DNA of 53,654 nucleotides, from assembly GCF_028618665.1 (NCBI RefSeq), contig NZ_JAQITF010000012.1, positions 1 through 53,654 on the forward strand, given 5' to 3'. The notes beneath the pieces were generated by a model. That model saw nothing but the letters and a program-made list of their open reading frames with translations. It did no database searches and was not told the origin of the DNA. Positions 26,623-36,821 of this stretch are shown one piece after another (positions within the stretch are counted from its first letter, which is position 1; each line of letters begins with the position of its first letter). The stretch comes from Bartonella sp. AU16XJBT. GTDB lineage: Bacteria; Pseudomonadota; Alphaproteobacteria; Rhizobiales; Rhizobiaceae. The translations under genes were made by a program, and so were the position numbers.

Positions 26623-29600
26623 ATGGTTAATGTATTAAGGGATTATAGATTTTTATTTATCACAACGGCTATTGTTTCTTTTTTGCCAATCGTAAGTGTT
26701 AATGCAAATTCTAATAATTTTGCAACCTCCTGTGATCCAGACGCTCAATTTTATAAATGCAATGATGGTAAAAAACACACGATTAAAAATAAAACTTATC
26801 ATTTAAAATATTCTCAAGAATATGTTTCTAGTTCTACTCCTATTTCAGCTCTATATGTAGAAAAAGCAGGTACAGTTGTTGATGCATCTCAGATAACAGT
26901 TACGGGTGATAACTCAGATGAAATATTCGGATATGGTGCATCTGTAAAAGAGGGTGCTCGTCTTAATTTAACAAATTCAAATTTTAAGAATGTACCTGCT
27001 CTTCATGCTGGAAATGCGGTTATTCAAATGATAGATGGGACTATTACGGAAGTTTCTCACGCTATTTATGCATTGGGAAAAGGAACCGATATTGCTTTAG
27101 TGCGTGTCAATATTGAAACTACACCAAAAGAATTGAATGGTGTAGATATAGGTCTGATTAGTAGTTTTGGTTCAAAGATTAGGCTGTCAGGGAGTACCGT
27201 TACTTTTAATGGGAAAGGCGCATTTTCATCATTTTATGGGGGAGAGTATAGTTTCGATAGTTCTGTCATTAAGGGCAAAGGAAAACAAGAAACTGTTATC
27301 ATTGGTGAGAAAAGTGTCAATAAATTACCAGAAGCTTTTGATATATCTCAAGATGGTTTTGTTCAATTGAATAATAGTTCTATTGAACTTAGTGATATGC
27401 ATGGCTTTTTGGTTAAAAATTTTTCAGATGATGAGGATAATAAAGGCAAGTTGTTGTGGCAAGGACTTAATTCAGCTGATGAGTTTAAGAAGACGAATAT
27501 TAAGATTAAAAAATCCAATATTTCTGTTCAGGGTAAGGGAGCCTATGGTCTGTATTTTTATGGGTTAAATCCAGAAGATGTATGGGGCAATATGTACAAT
27601 GGTTATAGAGCGCTTTCGCGAGCAAAGAAAGTTGCTCCGGGAAAGGCATTTGTTCATTTGTCAGAGACAAATTTTGCGGTTCCGGATGGTATTGCCATTT
27701 ATAGTGTCGGAAAACATGTTTATAGAGCCCAAGCTAAGGTTAGATTAGAAAAGACAAGAATCTCCGGTGATTTGTTGTTAAAAGCTGAAAATAATTCTTA
27801 TCTTCTCGTTGAAGCAAATTCCTCTACACTTACAGGAGATGCTTGTACCGAGGATACCTCTGATATTTATTTGGATTTAAAGAATGGTTCTAAATGGTAC
27901 CTTATCAAAAGCAAATATCAAGATTCTCAGGAAACAGATGCTATAGTTTCATCGCTTTCAGGTATTTCTCTTGAGGATAGTACAATTGTTTTTGATCACT
28001 ATCAATCCCCTGGTTATCAAACGCTGCAAATTAGAAAAAAAAGTGATAGAGATGCAGTCATGTCAGACCAAGAAGACTATGGATATAGTGCAAAGGGTAA
28101 TACTCAGATTAAGATGAGCACATTTATGAATAATGATGGTTCATTTGATCCTCAACAAACGGATCGCATTTTGATCTACGGGAATGTTTTTGGAACCACA
28201 CTCATTGGGATGGAAAAACTTTCCAAAACCTCAGAAAAAGAAGCTGGCAATAAAGGGGGGCAAAGTATTTCACTTGTTCAAGTTGCTGGGACGGCAGAGG
28301 AAAGTTCTTTTAAGTTAGCCAATAGTTATACTACGGTGAATGGATTTCCTTATCAATATAAACTTCGTGGCTATGGTCCAAATTCTTCTTCTGGAAATGC
28401 AGATCCAGAGAATAGATTGGTTGCAGGGGAAGGGGATTTTTGGGATTTTCGTCTTGAAAGTGTTTACATTAGTCCTGAATTAGATCCTTCTGAAACTGCT
28501 TCTAAACCCACATCTACAGTTTTACCCCCTCAATCTGAAGCAGAAAAGATCCCTTCTGAACGACCAACAGAGACTATTTTGCCTGAAAAACCTCCTTCTG
28601 TTGAGCCTCCGCTTATACCATCTACACCTTCTTTGCCTGAAGGATCTGAACCGTCTGAAACATTTATCTCTACGGATTCTGTTGTTCCTCCTTCTGTACC
28701 TGTTGAGCCAAAGCCTTCTGAGTTTCCCTCTGTACCAACTGTTCCAGAGAAGCCTTCTACTGATGAGGTTTTGCCATCTGAGCCATCTGTTCCGGTAGCT
28801 CCTTCATCTACGGATTCTGAACCTGTTGCTCCTCCTCCTGAACCAGTTGAGCCAAAGCCTTCTAAACCTTCTGCTCCTTCATCTGATCTTCCTGTGTCCT
28901 TTGATGTGCAGCCTGAACAAGGAATTAGAGCTGTTGTTCCTCAATTAGCAACGTATCTCCTTTTGCCCAATGCCTTATTCCATGCTGGTTTGATGGATAT
29001 GACTATGCAAAATAAGAGGTTGGAGACAATGCGGGGTGCTTTTCATTCTTTTGGGAGAGATGATGAAAACACAGCCTTTTTTCTGCGTGCTTATGGGGGA
29101 AGCCATCATTATGCTTCCAATTTATCTGCTTTTGAATACGGCTATGATGCTGAGCTGGATTATAATGCATTTCAAGCAGGTGTTTTGTTAAAAGAGATTG
29201 AGAGTTTATATATGCGTACATTCTTTGGGGCTTTGGGAAACTATGGAAACCTTTCTCTACACCCTCAGAATGTTGAACAAAGCAAAAAAAGTGCCTTTAA
29301 TAAATGGTCTGTTGGGGCTTATGGAAGTCTACAGCATGATACGGGTTTTTATATTGACGGGGTGTTATCCTATGGTTTTTTTAAGGGAGATGTTTTGACC
29401 CTTGCACGGGATAAGGTTTTGGCGTTAAAGGGAAAACAGTTGAGCGGCTCTTTAACGAGTGGCAGAACGTTTGCAATAGGCTATAAGGGTATTGTTTTTG
29501 ATCCACAGGTTCAGGTTATTTATCAGCATCTTCGGTTTCATCAGGCGTATGATGTTGATGATATTGATGTTGATTTGGGAAAATTTCATCAATGGGCGGG

Positions 29601-29892
29601 GCGTGTTGGTGGGCGTTTAAGCAAGACGCTTGGAGTTGTGGAAGAGGGACGAGAGGTTTCTTTTTATAGTAAGCTTTCTTATTTGCATAATTTTGAAGAT
29701 AAGCAATTTGTTTCTTTTAAAGATGATTTTCAGTTAGGTTCTTTTGGTTCTTCTTTGGAAGCAGGACTTGGGTTTAATGCGCGTCTTTCTTCAAAACTTT
29801 CCCTTCATGGGGATGTCACTTATCAGCATAGGCTTAAGAAAATTGGTTTTTCTGGAGCGAGTTTCTCTGCGGGATTGCGTTACCTTTTTTGA
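26623..29892 (+). CDS. Autotransporter with Pro/Glu-rich hinge
   Basis: A 1089-residue autotransporter starting ATG 26623 (MVNVLRDYRFLF), with purine-rich GGGGGAGAAGGG about 30 bases upstream but no close Shine-Dalgarno. Seen: signal peptide ending near VNA-NSN; C-x6-FYKCNDGKKHTIKNKTYHL near residue 38; passenger blocks GAYGLYF near 305, YQTLQIRKKS near 464, ILIYGNVFGTT near 515, PYQYKLRGYGP near 575 and FWDFRLES near 605; a Pro/Glu/Ser hinge (about 615-765) without exact repeats; barrel from AVVPQLATYLLLPN near 770 to Phe. No copy of the TTTACA/ACA-N3-TGT block was clear upstream, unlike its neighbours. Last gene of the array. Adhesin role inferred. Confidence 0.91.
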   Translation: MVNVLRDYRFLFITTAIVSFLPIVSVNANSNNFATSCDPDAQFYKCNDGKKHTIKNKTYHLKYSQEYVSSSTPISALYVEKAGTVVDASQITVTGDNSDEIFGYGASVKEGARLNLTNSNFKNVPALHAGNAVIQMIDGTITEVSHAIYALGKGTDIALVRVNIETTPKELNGVDIGLISSFGSKIRLSGSTVTFNGKGAFSSFYGGEYSFDSSVIKGKGKQETVIIGEKSVNKLPEAFDISQDGFVQLNNSSIELSDMHGFLVKNFSDDEDNKGKLLWQGLNSADEFKKTNIKIKKSNISVQGKGAYGLYFYGLNPEDVWGNMYNGYRALSRAKKVAPGKAFVHLSETNFAVPDGIAIYSVGKHVYRAQAKVRLEKTRISGDLLLKAENNSYLLVEANSSTLTGDACTEDTSDIYLDLKNGSKWYLIKSKYQDSQETDAIVSSLSGISLEDSTIVFDHYQSPGYQTLQIRKKSDRDAVMSDQEDYGYSAKGNTQIKMSTFMNNDGSFDPQQTDRILIYGNVFGTTLIGMEKLSKTSEKEAGNKGGQSISLVQVAGTAEESSFKLANSYTTVNGFPYQYKLRGYGPNSSSGNADPENRLVAGEGDFWDFRLESVYISPELDPSETASKPTSTVLPPQSEAEKIPSERPTETILPEKPPSVEPPLIPSTPSLPEGSEPSETFISTDSVVPPSVPVEPKPSEFPSVPTVPEKPSTDEVLPSEPSVPVAPSSTDSEPVAPPPEPVEPKPSKPSAPSSDLPVSFDVQPEQGIRAVVPQLATYLLLPNALFHAGLMDMTMQNKRLETMRGAFHSFGRDDENTAFFLRAYGGSHHYASNLSAFEYGYDAELDYNAFQAGVLLKEIESLYMRTFFGALGNYGNLSLHPQNVEQSKKSAFNKWSVGAYGSLQHDTGFYIDGVLSYGFFKGDVLTLARDKVLALKGKQLSGSLTSGRTFAIGYKGIVFDPQVQVIYQHLRFHQAYDVDDIDVDLGKFHQWAGRVGGRLSKTLGVVEEGREVSFYSKLSYLHNFEDKQFVSFKDDFQLGSFGSSLEAGLGFNARLSSKLSLHGDVTYQHRLKKIGFSGASFSAGLRYLF

Positions 29893-29916
29893 AAAAGTGG
29901 TCCATTGTGTATTTTT

Positions 29917-29951
29917 ATATGAAAGGCAGAAAGATTTTCTGCCTTTCATAT
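29917..29951. terminator. Strong terminator closing the autotransporter array
   Basis: ATATGAAAGGCAGAAA and TTTCTGCCTTTCATAT are perfect 16-bp arms around GAT, 25 bp after the stop. It could work in both directions. Confidence 0.85.
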
Positions 29952-31087
29952 CTTAGAATTTATTTTCCTTCATCAATATGGTTATTTTTTAAACATAAAA
30001 GGTTACAATAAATGATTTTTTTGACTTATAGGTTGAAGATACACAAGTTGTTTTCTTCTATGCGATGAGGAATTTTTCTACAATTTTTGATGTATGATAT
30101 GGAGACAGATTTTATTGTGAATATGAGAATTTTTCATACTGAATGCTTTGTTACGTAATCTTTCAAAAGAAGCGGTGTTGATGGTTGTTTTGTTAATATA
30201 AAGTGGACGAGGGTGTGTTTTAGGTGTTTTTCTTAAGAGTGGTTATGGTTATTTTTGTTCGTTTCTTTATTAATTTTATAGATCACACGTTTTAATTTTG
30301 TGGTTTTTATACATTGTTTTGAATTTTGTTTTAGAGAAAAAAATATAAACTGTATTCACGTTTATAACCGTCAATATGTATATTTTTTGTTTTCTGTTTT
30401 AGGATGTTTACTTGAGAATTTTAGAGAAATATTTGTCTTGTTAGAAAAGACAGAGAGAGTTTAAGGTCAAACTATAATAAAAAAATTAAAGTATGCTTTA
30501 TCGTGTTTTTAAGTTTTTTTTCTTTTTTGCAAATGATAGATGCCAAGAGAAATTTTGATAAGATATAGAGTATTTGTTATTGCTCTAATAAGTGGGTGTC
30601 ATCATTCTATTTTTTAGGATTCCAATATTGCAGTGATTTTAGCATTTGAAAGTATTCATAATTGGTTGATTCAATATAAACAGATTGGAACCGAGAGAAT
30701 TTTATGATTTGAAGGACTTTCATTCCTACGTGTAAAACGATGAACACCCTTTATTAAACCAATTTGATATGTCTAGAAAAGAAACCGGATTGTCGATCAG
30801 AACAGGTAGGGAATTTTATTTTTTGAGGTATCAAGCGGCGGTCAAAAAAATTTTATTAAAAAAATAGTGTCGAGTTTTCTTCTTTTTATCGTAGGAATAA
30901 AGAGGCCTTTTCTTGTCTAAAGGGAGCCGCTAGCAAGGTGGAAGGCTTTATGATTATAAAGACTTTGGGGATTTGGGGGGAGGGTGTTTGCAACTTCTGT
31001 GAGTTCTAGAGATGTGTGGAGGTTAAGATTTCTAGAGGATTGCGTGGGTATTTTTATCGGGGATGGTTGTGCTTGTTGGTGTTTGGC
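29952..31087. other. Non-coding decayed region with one integrase-leader relic
   Basis: About 1.1 kb without a credible gene. At about 30655-30760 a minus-strand copy of the integrase leader can be seen (TTGGTTGATTCAATATAAACAG, then TTTCATTCC...ACGATG), comparable to 35165-35260 and 41690-41770. Nothing else is recognisable. Confidence 0.55.
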
Positions 31088-32059
31088 TTAATCAGTGATA
31101 TTAATTATACCACATTCACCATTTTCACTGCCGAAGGTGAGGATCTGCCCTGTTTGATCCCAGTTGAGTGCTGAAATAGCGCTTTTTCCATACCTTTTTA
31201 AAAGAACTTCTTTTCCATCACGAAAATGTGCTGCTAAAATCATTCCATCATTGAAGCCTATGGCTACAATTTCTTCGCTTGGATGGCATGAAACGGTGCT
31301 AACAAGGGCATTTGCTCGTGTTCCAAGTTCTAGGGGTGTTTTTCCCATGGGGCCGTCTTTTGTATGAAAGGGCCAAACAATTGCAGCAGAAGCACCTGAT
31401 GTTGCGAGCCATTTTCCTTTTGCACTCCAAGACCAGCTTTTGACTTTACTTGGGTAGCCACTCATCCGTAAATGTTGATGATCGCTAAGACGCCAGCCGT
31501 GCAAGGCGTTTTCTTGCATCGTGGAAATGACATAGCGGTTGTCTGGTGAAAAGGTGACACCACAATGAGCGCCTTTCCATACCAATCTAGTGGGAGATGT
31601 TTGCGTTGAGAGCCAATGAAGCGTCACGCCATTATAATGGGCAACGGCAAGTCGTAAACCTTTTGGGGCAAAAGCCAGACCTTCTACACTACGCTCATAT
31701 GTGAGCTCTTGTTGTTCTTTTCCAACATGCACAAATGCGAGACGTGAGACGGAAAAGGCAAAAGCTTTTTGGGGACCAAAAGCAACGTTATTTATCCATT
31801 TGCGTTCTTTTTGACTGAGTAGTTCTGTGTGACCATCTGCTCTTGTTTGACAGACTTTTCCATCTTCTCCCCCTGTGATGATCGCGGTATTATCATGGGA
31901 AAAATGACTTGAAATTATTCCTTGGTGAATTTCAAAGGTTTGTGGGGTTGGGGTTAAAAAAACAATCAAACCTTCCACGGAAACAAAGGCTGGTTTATTG
32001 CCTATAAAACCACAGGAAAGGCAGTAACTTTGGAGATCATAATGGGTTATGTTTGACAT
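31088..32059 (-). CDS. WD40-repeat protein
   Basis: A 323-residue beta-propeller protein from the ATG at 32057-32059 (MSNITHYDLQS); a GTG two codons upstream is also possible. No signal peptide, so cytoplasmic. Seen: repeated blades of 35-42 residues with endings such as SWSWSAKGKWLATSGASAAIVW near 210, GVTFSPDNRYVISTMQENALHGWRL near 165 and ALNWDQTGQILTFGSENGECGI near 295. Such proteins are scaffolds; no enzyme motif is present. It starts 11 bp after the CobW-family gene, so it is the last gene of a three-gene operon and may be a partner in metal delivery. That role is inference. Confidence 0.82.
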   Translation of the reverse strand: MSNITHYDLQSYCLSCGFIGNKPAFVSVEGLIVFLTPTPQTFEIHQGIISSHFSHDNTAIITGGEDGKVCQTRADGHTELLSQKERKWINNVAFGPQKAFAFSVSRLAFVHVGKEQQELTYERSVEGLAFAPKGLRLAVAHYNGVTLHWLSTQTSPTRLVWKGAHCGVTFSPDNRYVISTMQENALHGWRLSDHQHLRMSGYPSKVKSWSWSAKGKWLATSGASAAIVWPFHTKDGPMGKTPLELGTRANALVSTVSCHPSEEIVAIGFNDGMILAAHFRDGKEVLLKRYGKSAISALNWDQTGQILTFGSENGECGIINITD

Positions 32060-32070
32060 TGTCACTCATT

Positions 32071-33102
32071 TTATGCGCAATTTTCAAAATCAGTTTTTAA
32101 TTTTTCGCCATCAAGAGAGCGGCCGATAAAAACAAGGCGGCTTTCTCGTTTTTCATCCTCACGCCATGGGCGTTGGTGTTGTCCCTCAACAAGCATATGA
32201 ATACCTTGAATGACATAACGATCATCATCTCCTTGAAAGGCAAGGATGCCTTTAAGACGCAAGATATCAGGTCCTTGTTGTTGCGTAACCTGTTGGATCC
32301 AAGGGAAAAACTTTTCTGGTTGCAGGGCACCTGTTTTTAAACTAACAGAAGTGACGGTAATATCATGAATGTTGGATGTGTGATGATGATGGTCATGATG
32401 GCAATCGGGACCACACACATGATCTCCATGTTGATCTGTATGCTCGTGATCAAGAAAATGAGGCTCATGGTCTAAAGCACGTTGGAGATCAAAGAAACCA
32501 CGATTGAGGAGTTTATCAAGAGGAATATTGGTGCGCTGTGTTGTATAGAGTATGGCGCGAGGATTAATGGCAAGAATAAGAGATTCAGCATGCGCACGTT
32601 CTTGTGCTGTGACGAGATCAATCTTATTTAAAAGAACGATGTCTGCAAAAGCAATTTGCTCTTCAACTTCACGACTTTTTTGCAGTTGAGAGGGCAAATG
32701 CTTTGCATCAACGACAGCTATGACACTATCGAGAGCTGTTTTTTCATGGACAGTATCATCCATGAAAAAGGTTTGTGCTACGGGAATGGGATCAGCAAGT
32801 CCTGTTGTTTCTATAATAATCGCATCAAATCGATGAGAACGTTGCATCAGACTTTCCAGAATGCGAATGAGATCGCCCCGCACAGTGCAGCAAACACAGC
32901 CGTTATTCATTTCATAAATTTCTTCATCTGATTCAATGATCAGGTCATTATCAATCCCAATTTCACCAAATTCATTGACAATGACGGCATAACGTTTGCC
33001 ATGATTTTCACTGAGAATGCGGTTGAGAAGGGTGGTTTTTCCTGCACCAAGATAGCCCGTGAGAACCGTAACAGGAAGTTTTTTTGGGGGGGATGTTTCC
33101 AT
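32071..33102 (-). CDS. CobW/G3E-family metal-chaperone GTPase
   Basis: A 343-residue G3E P-loop GTPase of the CobW/YjiA/ZNG1 group, which hand metals (often zinc) to client proteins using GTP. Seen: Walker A GYLGAGKT at residues 16-23, the metal-binding GCVCC at 68-72, ETTGLADP near 99, NKID near 159, a His-rich loop [23 protein letters not shown] near 219-241, and a C-terminal CobW_C domain ending in RLVFIGR. The ATG at 33102 has AAAGG upstream. It lies 21 bp after a creatininase-family gene and 11 bp before the WD40 gene. No cobalamin genes are near, so zinc or another metal is more likely than cobalt. Not a cobaltochelatase. Confidence 0.9.
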   Translation of the reverse strand: METSPPKKLPVTVLTGYLGAGKTTLLNRILSENHGKRYAVIVNEFGEIGIDNDLIIESDEEIYEMNNGCVCCTVRGDLIRILESLMQRSHRFDAIIIETTGLADPIPVAQTFFMDDTVHEKTALDSVIAVVDAKHLPSQLQKSREVEEQIAFADIVLLNKIDLVTAQERAHAESLILAINPRAILYTTQRTNIPLDKLLNRGFFDLQRALDHEPHFLDHEHTDQHGDHVCGPDCHHDHHHHTSNIHDITVTSVSLKTGALQPEKFFPWIQQVTQQQGPDILRLKGILAFQGDDDRYVIQGIHMLVEGQHQRPWREDEKRESRLVFIGRSLDGEKLKTDFENCA

Positions 33103-33123
33103 AAGGGGACCTTTTATTGTTCT

Positions 33124-33867
33124 TTATTGCCATGTGTTTATGTTAAATCGCTTGATATCATCAAGTAAATCACGAAGCTGAGATAGAACATGAGAAAAGA
33201 TTGCTTCACCGGCTTGTGGTGTCGCTTTGCTTGCATCTCCTACTGCACCTTGCGTGTTTAGATCACGCATTGTCCAGCCAAAGGCATGGGGACCATAAGC
33301 GCGTAAATAGCGATAATTGGCAATCATATCCGCTTGTTTATTGTGAAAGTTTGCTGCCTTTTCCATATGGACTTTTTCTGGAGCTAAATAGAGCATGAGA
33401 GAGGTTTCAATAAAACCTCCATGGATATCAAGATGCTGTTGAGAAGGCTCTATCAGACCTTTTGGCAAACCAAAACGGCTCCAGCTTGTTGCGACAGCGA
33501 GCATGGAAAGGCGCTTTCGTAATTCGGTGATAACAATGTTCATTAAAGGTGAATTGCCTCCGTGAGCATTGAGAATAAGAAGACGTTTGATCCCTTTGTG
33601 ATAGCAGTTTTCACCAATCTTTATCCAGCGTTTAATCGCATCAGAAAAGGTAAGGGTCTGTGTCCCTGTAACATCCATATGTTCTATAGAATAGCCAATT
33701 TTTTCAACCGGTAAAAGTGCGATATGATATTGCTCTTTTGTTTGTAAAGTGAGGGCTTTTGCAAAAGCTTCAGCAATAATCCAGTCGGTTTCAAAGGGAA
33801 GGTGCTCTCCGTGATATTCGTGTGCGCCCAAAGGTAAAAGAGCGAGAAAAGGCGTGTTAGATACCAT
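33124..33867 (-). CDS. Creatininase-family metal-dependent amidohydrolase
   Basis: A 247-residue protein of the creatininase (creatinine amidohydrolase) family. Seen: LLPLGAHEYHGEHLPFETD at residues 10-28, carrying the family's metal ligands (E and H of HE-x-HG-x-HLP-x-TD); LNAHGGNSPLM near 98-108, the second signature; and HGGFIETSLMLYL near 149-161 with the last acidic ligand. Family members bind two metal ions, usually zinc or manganese, and hydrolyse cyclic or linear amides. The true substrate here is unknown and need not be creatinine. First gene of the minus-strand operon with a CobW GTPase and WD40 protein; ATG 33867 gives MVSNTPFL with a weak ribosome binding site. Confidence 0.87.
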   Translation of the reverse strand: MVSNTPFLALLPLGAHEYHGEHLPFETDWIIAEAFAKALTLQTKEQYHIALLPVEKIGYSIEHMDVTGTQTLTFSDAIKRWIKIGENCYHKGIKRLLILNAHGGNSPLMNIVITELRKRLSMLAVATSWSRFGLPKGLIEPSQQHLDIHGGFIETSLMLYLAPEKVHMEKAANFHNKQADMIANYRYLRAYGPHAFGWTMRDLNTQGAVGDASKATPQAGEAIFSHVLSQLRDLLDDIKRFNINTWQ

Positions 33868-34499
33868 AAATTATTGCCCAAAAGAGAAGTTAACACAGAC
33901 AAAGTGATCAAAGGTGCTGTCACTATTTAATCTATCTATATGAGAAACGCAAATAGTGTATTTTTACATCCCATAGGGATATTCTAAAAATGAGAACTTT
34001 ATTAAAAATAGTGAAGGTTTTATTGAGAAAAGCTAACACAGTTTTGATGGAATATGTGGCGCCTCTCTAAAGATCGGTATCTTTTGTAAGCGTTTTTGAT
34101 GCGTCTTTTTGTTTTTGATAAGTAAGTATTTAGGAAATTTAAATAATTCATATCATGGAATGAAAAATATTTCTTTCATTATCTCTTAAAAAGGTAAGTT
34201 TAGATGAAGTTGGATATTCTTCTTTCTGCTATGGAGCGAGGATAACCAAAGCGTTTGTGTTGTAGCAAAGGCTACGAGGATACAGACTTTGGTTTCAATC
34301 AGGATTCTTACGTTTCTTAATTCAAGTTTGCATCAACATCTTACAAAAGAATAGAAATGGTTGTTGACTCATTTTACTTTGAATAATGTCTTAACAGATT
34401 TTAGTATTCATGAGAAAAATGAATGTCATGAGAAGAATTTATGTGAGATGAAATCGCATAATGACAATATATTGATTTGTAAAGAGTGTTTGTTTTTTC
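33868..34499. other. Intergenic region with a long imperfect hairpin
   Basis: No gene seen. At 34244-34294 an imperfect stem-loop has 8-bp outer arms AACCAAAG/CTTTGGTT and inner pairing GTAGC/GCTAC around AAAG. Otherwise AT-rich and unremarkable. Confidence 0.5.
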
Positions 34500-34850
34500 A
34501 TGTTGCATGAGAGTCTCGAATATCATAAAATTTTCTTATCCCAAGCTTGTTTCATGTTGAGGCAATAAAATCATGCCTCTTGTACATCACAAGCGGATTA
34601 GCTGTGTGGGCGGATTAGCTATGTGACGTGAAACTGTATAAGAAAGACTTGCCTCTTATGAACCATTTCAAGTGCCAAGGGCTGGTTTGCAATATTGGGT
34701 GCTGGCAAAGTGTGTGATGGTGCTGGCTTGCTCTTTTATTAAGCGTCAAGATGGTGGCGCTCAGTGAATTTACAGTTATACCATTTTATGCGCAGCGTCA
34801 CGAAATTCTAGAAAGCTTAATGAGCTTATAAGATGATAAAGAAGAAACAC
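34500..34850 (+). pseudogene. Integrase relic B (plus copy)
   Basis: Leader (GAATATCATAAAATTTTCTT, then TTTCATGTTGAGGCAATAAAA) and coding start (TGCCTCTTATGAACCATTTC near 34651; GGTGCTGGCTTGCTC; AAGATGGTGGCGCTCA; TATACCATTT) match the intact integrase at 48498 with substitutions, indels and stops. About the first 60 codons are traceable. Confidence 0.8.
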
Positions 34851-34859
34851 CGTTGAAAC

Positions 34860-35300
34860 CATGATAAACAGAACCCCATCGTGTTGCACATCGCTTGTTT
34901 TAAAGAAAACATCAGGTATCCAAGCTTATTTTGCGGCGTTGCACGTCGAATGATATAATGGTAAATTCATATAATAACAAAACTGTTGTACACTATCATC
35001 TTTATACTTGTTGAAGTAAAAAGGGGGCACTACCATACACTTGGTCAATTTCCGATTTTTACAACAGCATTCGGCTCTTTAAATATCCCATAAGTGCTAT
35101 TTTTTTCTTTAAGTTTTTCGCCCTACACACCACTCTTGCTTGTAATCTGTAAGCAAATAAATTTCATTGATTCAATATAAACAGCATTAAGATTAAGGGG
35201 GGATTTATAATGGTCAGGTCTTTCATTCAACATGCAAAACAATGCATCATGACTATAAATACAGTAGGTTGCTTTTAAGATGAGTGGTTGATAAATTGAT
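34860..35300 (-). pseudogene. Integrase relic C (minus copy, convergent with B)
   Basis: AAACAGAACCCCATCGTGTTGC near 34868 matches the minus-strand copy at 41403 (AAACAGAACGCTATTGGGTTGC). Further right come degenerate coding sequence and the leader TTGATTCAATATAAACAG near 35173 and TTCATTCAACATG near 35223. It is inverted relative to relic B, tail to tail. Confidence 0.65.
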
Positions 35301-35567
35301 TATTTAATATCGGTTTTCAAGGGCATATTTTTTTAAGTTGTTTATTTTGAAGCTGGTCCTTCAAAAACGTGATTTTTTCATAGGTTGCTTTATCACTTTT
35401 CTTTCAAATATTTGATCAATCTTTTTATTAAAATTTTAATGACACTTGCATCAAATATATAATATATTAATTGTATGTATAAAAATACATTATTAGACAA
35501 ATAATTTTTATAACTTGTATTATTATTTTACTTTTTTATTTAAAGAAAAATAGGATAATATGAAATT
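35301..35567. promoter_or_regulatory. AT-rich leader of the small secreted-protein pseudogene
   Basis: CTTGCATCAAATATATAATATATTAATTG (from 35445) aligns with the promoter block at 36821-36850 but has lost the TTTACA and the ACA-N3-TGT dyad. It is probably the decayed counterpart of that promoter. Confidence 0.35.
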
Positions 35568-35863
35568 ATGTTTAAAATATTTAAAAATAATTTTTATTTC
35601 TATATTTTTATAGCGTTCATTCTTTTTTTGCACAAGGTGCAGAAAGGCATATGAATATTGCTAAAGAGTTCTTTCAAAGAGAATTATTCTTTATTAATGA
35701 AGAAGAAAATATAGTGACTCGAAATATAGATAGGGCTGTGATCTATCCTATTGAGGAAAAAAATCAGCTAACTTTTATGAAAGTGAAGCAGGAAAGTTGT
35801 TTTTCAGTATTTTGGGGGATTATCTCATTTTTCATGACACTCTTAGTATTTGGTTTTAGGTAG
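35568..35863 (+). pseudogene. Small secreted/membrane protein, frameshifted in a T tract
   Basis: The ATG at 35568 opens MFKIFKNNFYFYIFIAFILF, nearly the same start as the intact paralogue at 36954 (first 26 bases identical). The frame then stops at 35652. One extra T in the T7 run at about 35623-35629 would join it to the frame that is open to 35863, giving ...ILFFAQGAERHMNIAKEFFQRE..., with a normal signal-peptide end and good similarity to the paralogue (DRAVIYPIEEKNQLTFMKV versus DRAVIYGVEKQDGVSFGKV). The C-terminal hydrophobic part is shorter and different. Either a dead copy or a slip-strand on/off state. An ORF beginning at the internal ATG 35651 alone would lack a signal peptide. Confidence 0.7.
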
Positions 35864-36821
35864 TTTTCTAGCGCTCTCGTGTTGCTTATAATGTTTTTGT
35901 AAAGTTAATAGGTTGTCTTATTTTATAAATGCATTTTGTTAATTTTGAAAAGTTTTCAATGCTTTATGCTGTATGAGATAGGAGGCTGAGTGACCTTTTT
36001 GAAGATACTATAGTGTGTTTTATATATTAATAAAAGTTGAAAATCATTTCCTTCACGTCTTTTCTGTTTGGAAATAGAGATCTTGATAGCTCTTTTACAA
36101 TTTATAACCGTTTTGTTAAAAAATAGTACACACTTTTAAGGCTTATTTATGGAGATATATTTGTGTTAGGTCGCTGTTTTTACTTGCTAGAAATTTTATT
36201 TCTCGACAACCGATAGCGAACTTGCGCCGTATCGATGCGTAATATAATAAAAGATATTCGAAGCGCTATTCCAGCTTTCTTTTATCTTAATAATAGACAA
36301 GTATTATTAATATAAGAGATAAATATTATTATGTTGTCATTTTTAAAGTTTATACTGTTTTAAAATTTATTGTCATTTCAAAGCATTTATAGAAGTTTTA
36401 TTATATAATTTTCCAAATGAAAATTTACTTTTTAAATCTTTATTTTGATGTGAAAGTTGATGAATTTTTATTATTTTGAAGTAGAGAGATAGAAATTACA
36501 AAATATTGCTGGTCTTCTTTTAATTTAATAGCATTAATGATCAATGATTCTATTGTAAAAGGAAGAAATTATTTTTGATATTCATGAATCTTTTTAAAAT
36601 TTTAGGTAATGATAATAGAATAGAGATGAGCGATACATTTTACTTTAATAAGTTTTTTTGTAATGTGAGGCGATGCTCTATGGTGTTCAATATGTTTTAT
36701 AATCATTTGATTTTAAAATAAATTTTCTTAAGTAGTCCGTTCAGACATTTTTTAGTATTGTTATTATTATTTTGAATTCATCAGGTTTATTTTTAACATT
36801 TAAATTATGTTGTTTTATGTC
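35864..36821. other. Very AT-rich spacer, nothing recognised
   Basis: Almost 1 kb of strongly AT-rich sequence with no open frame of note, RNA gene or integrase relic that I can identify. Confidence 0.5.
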
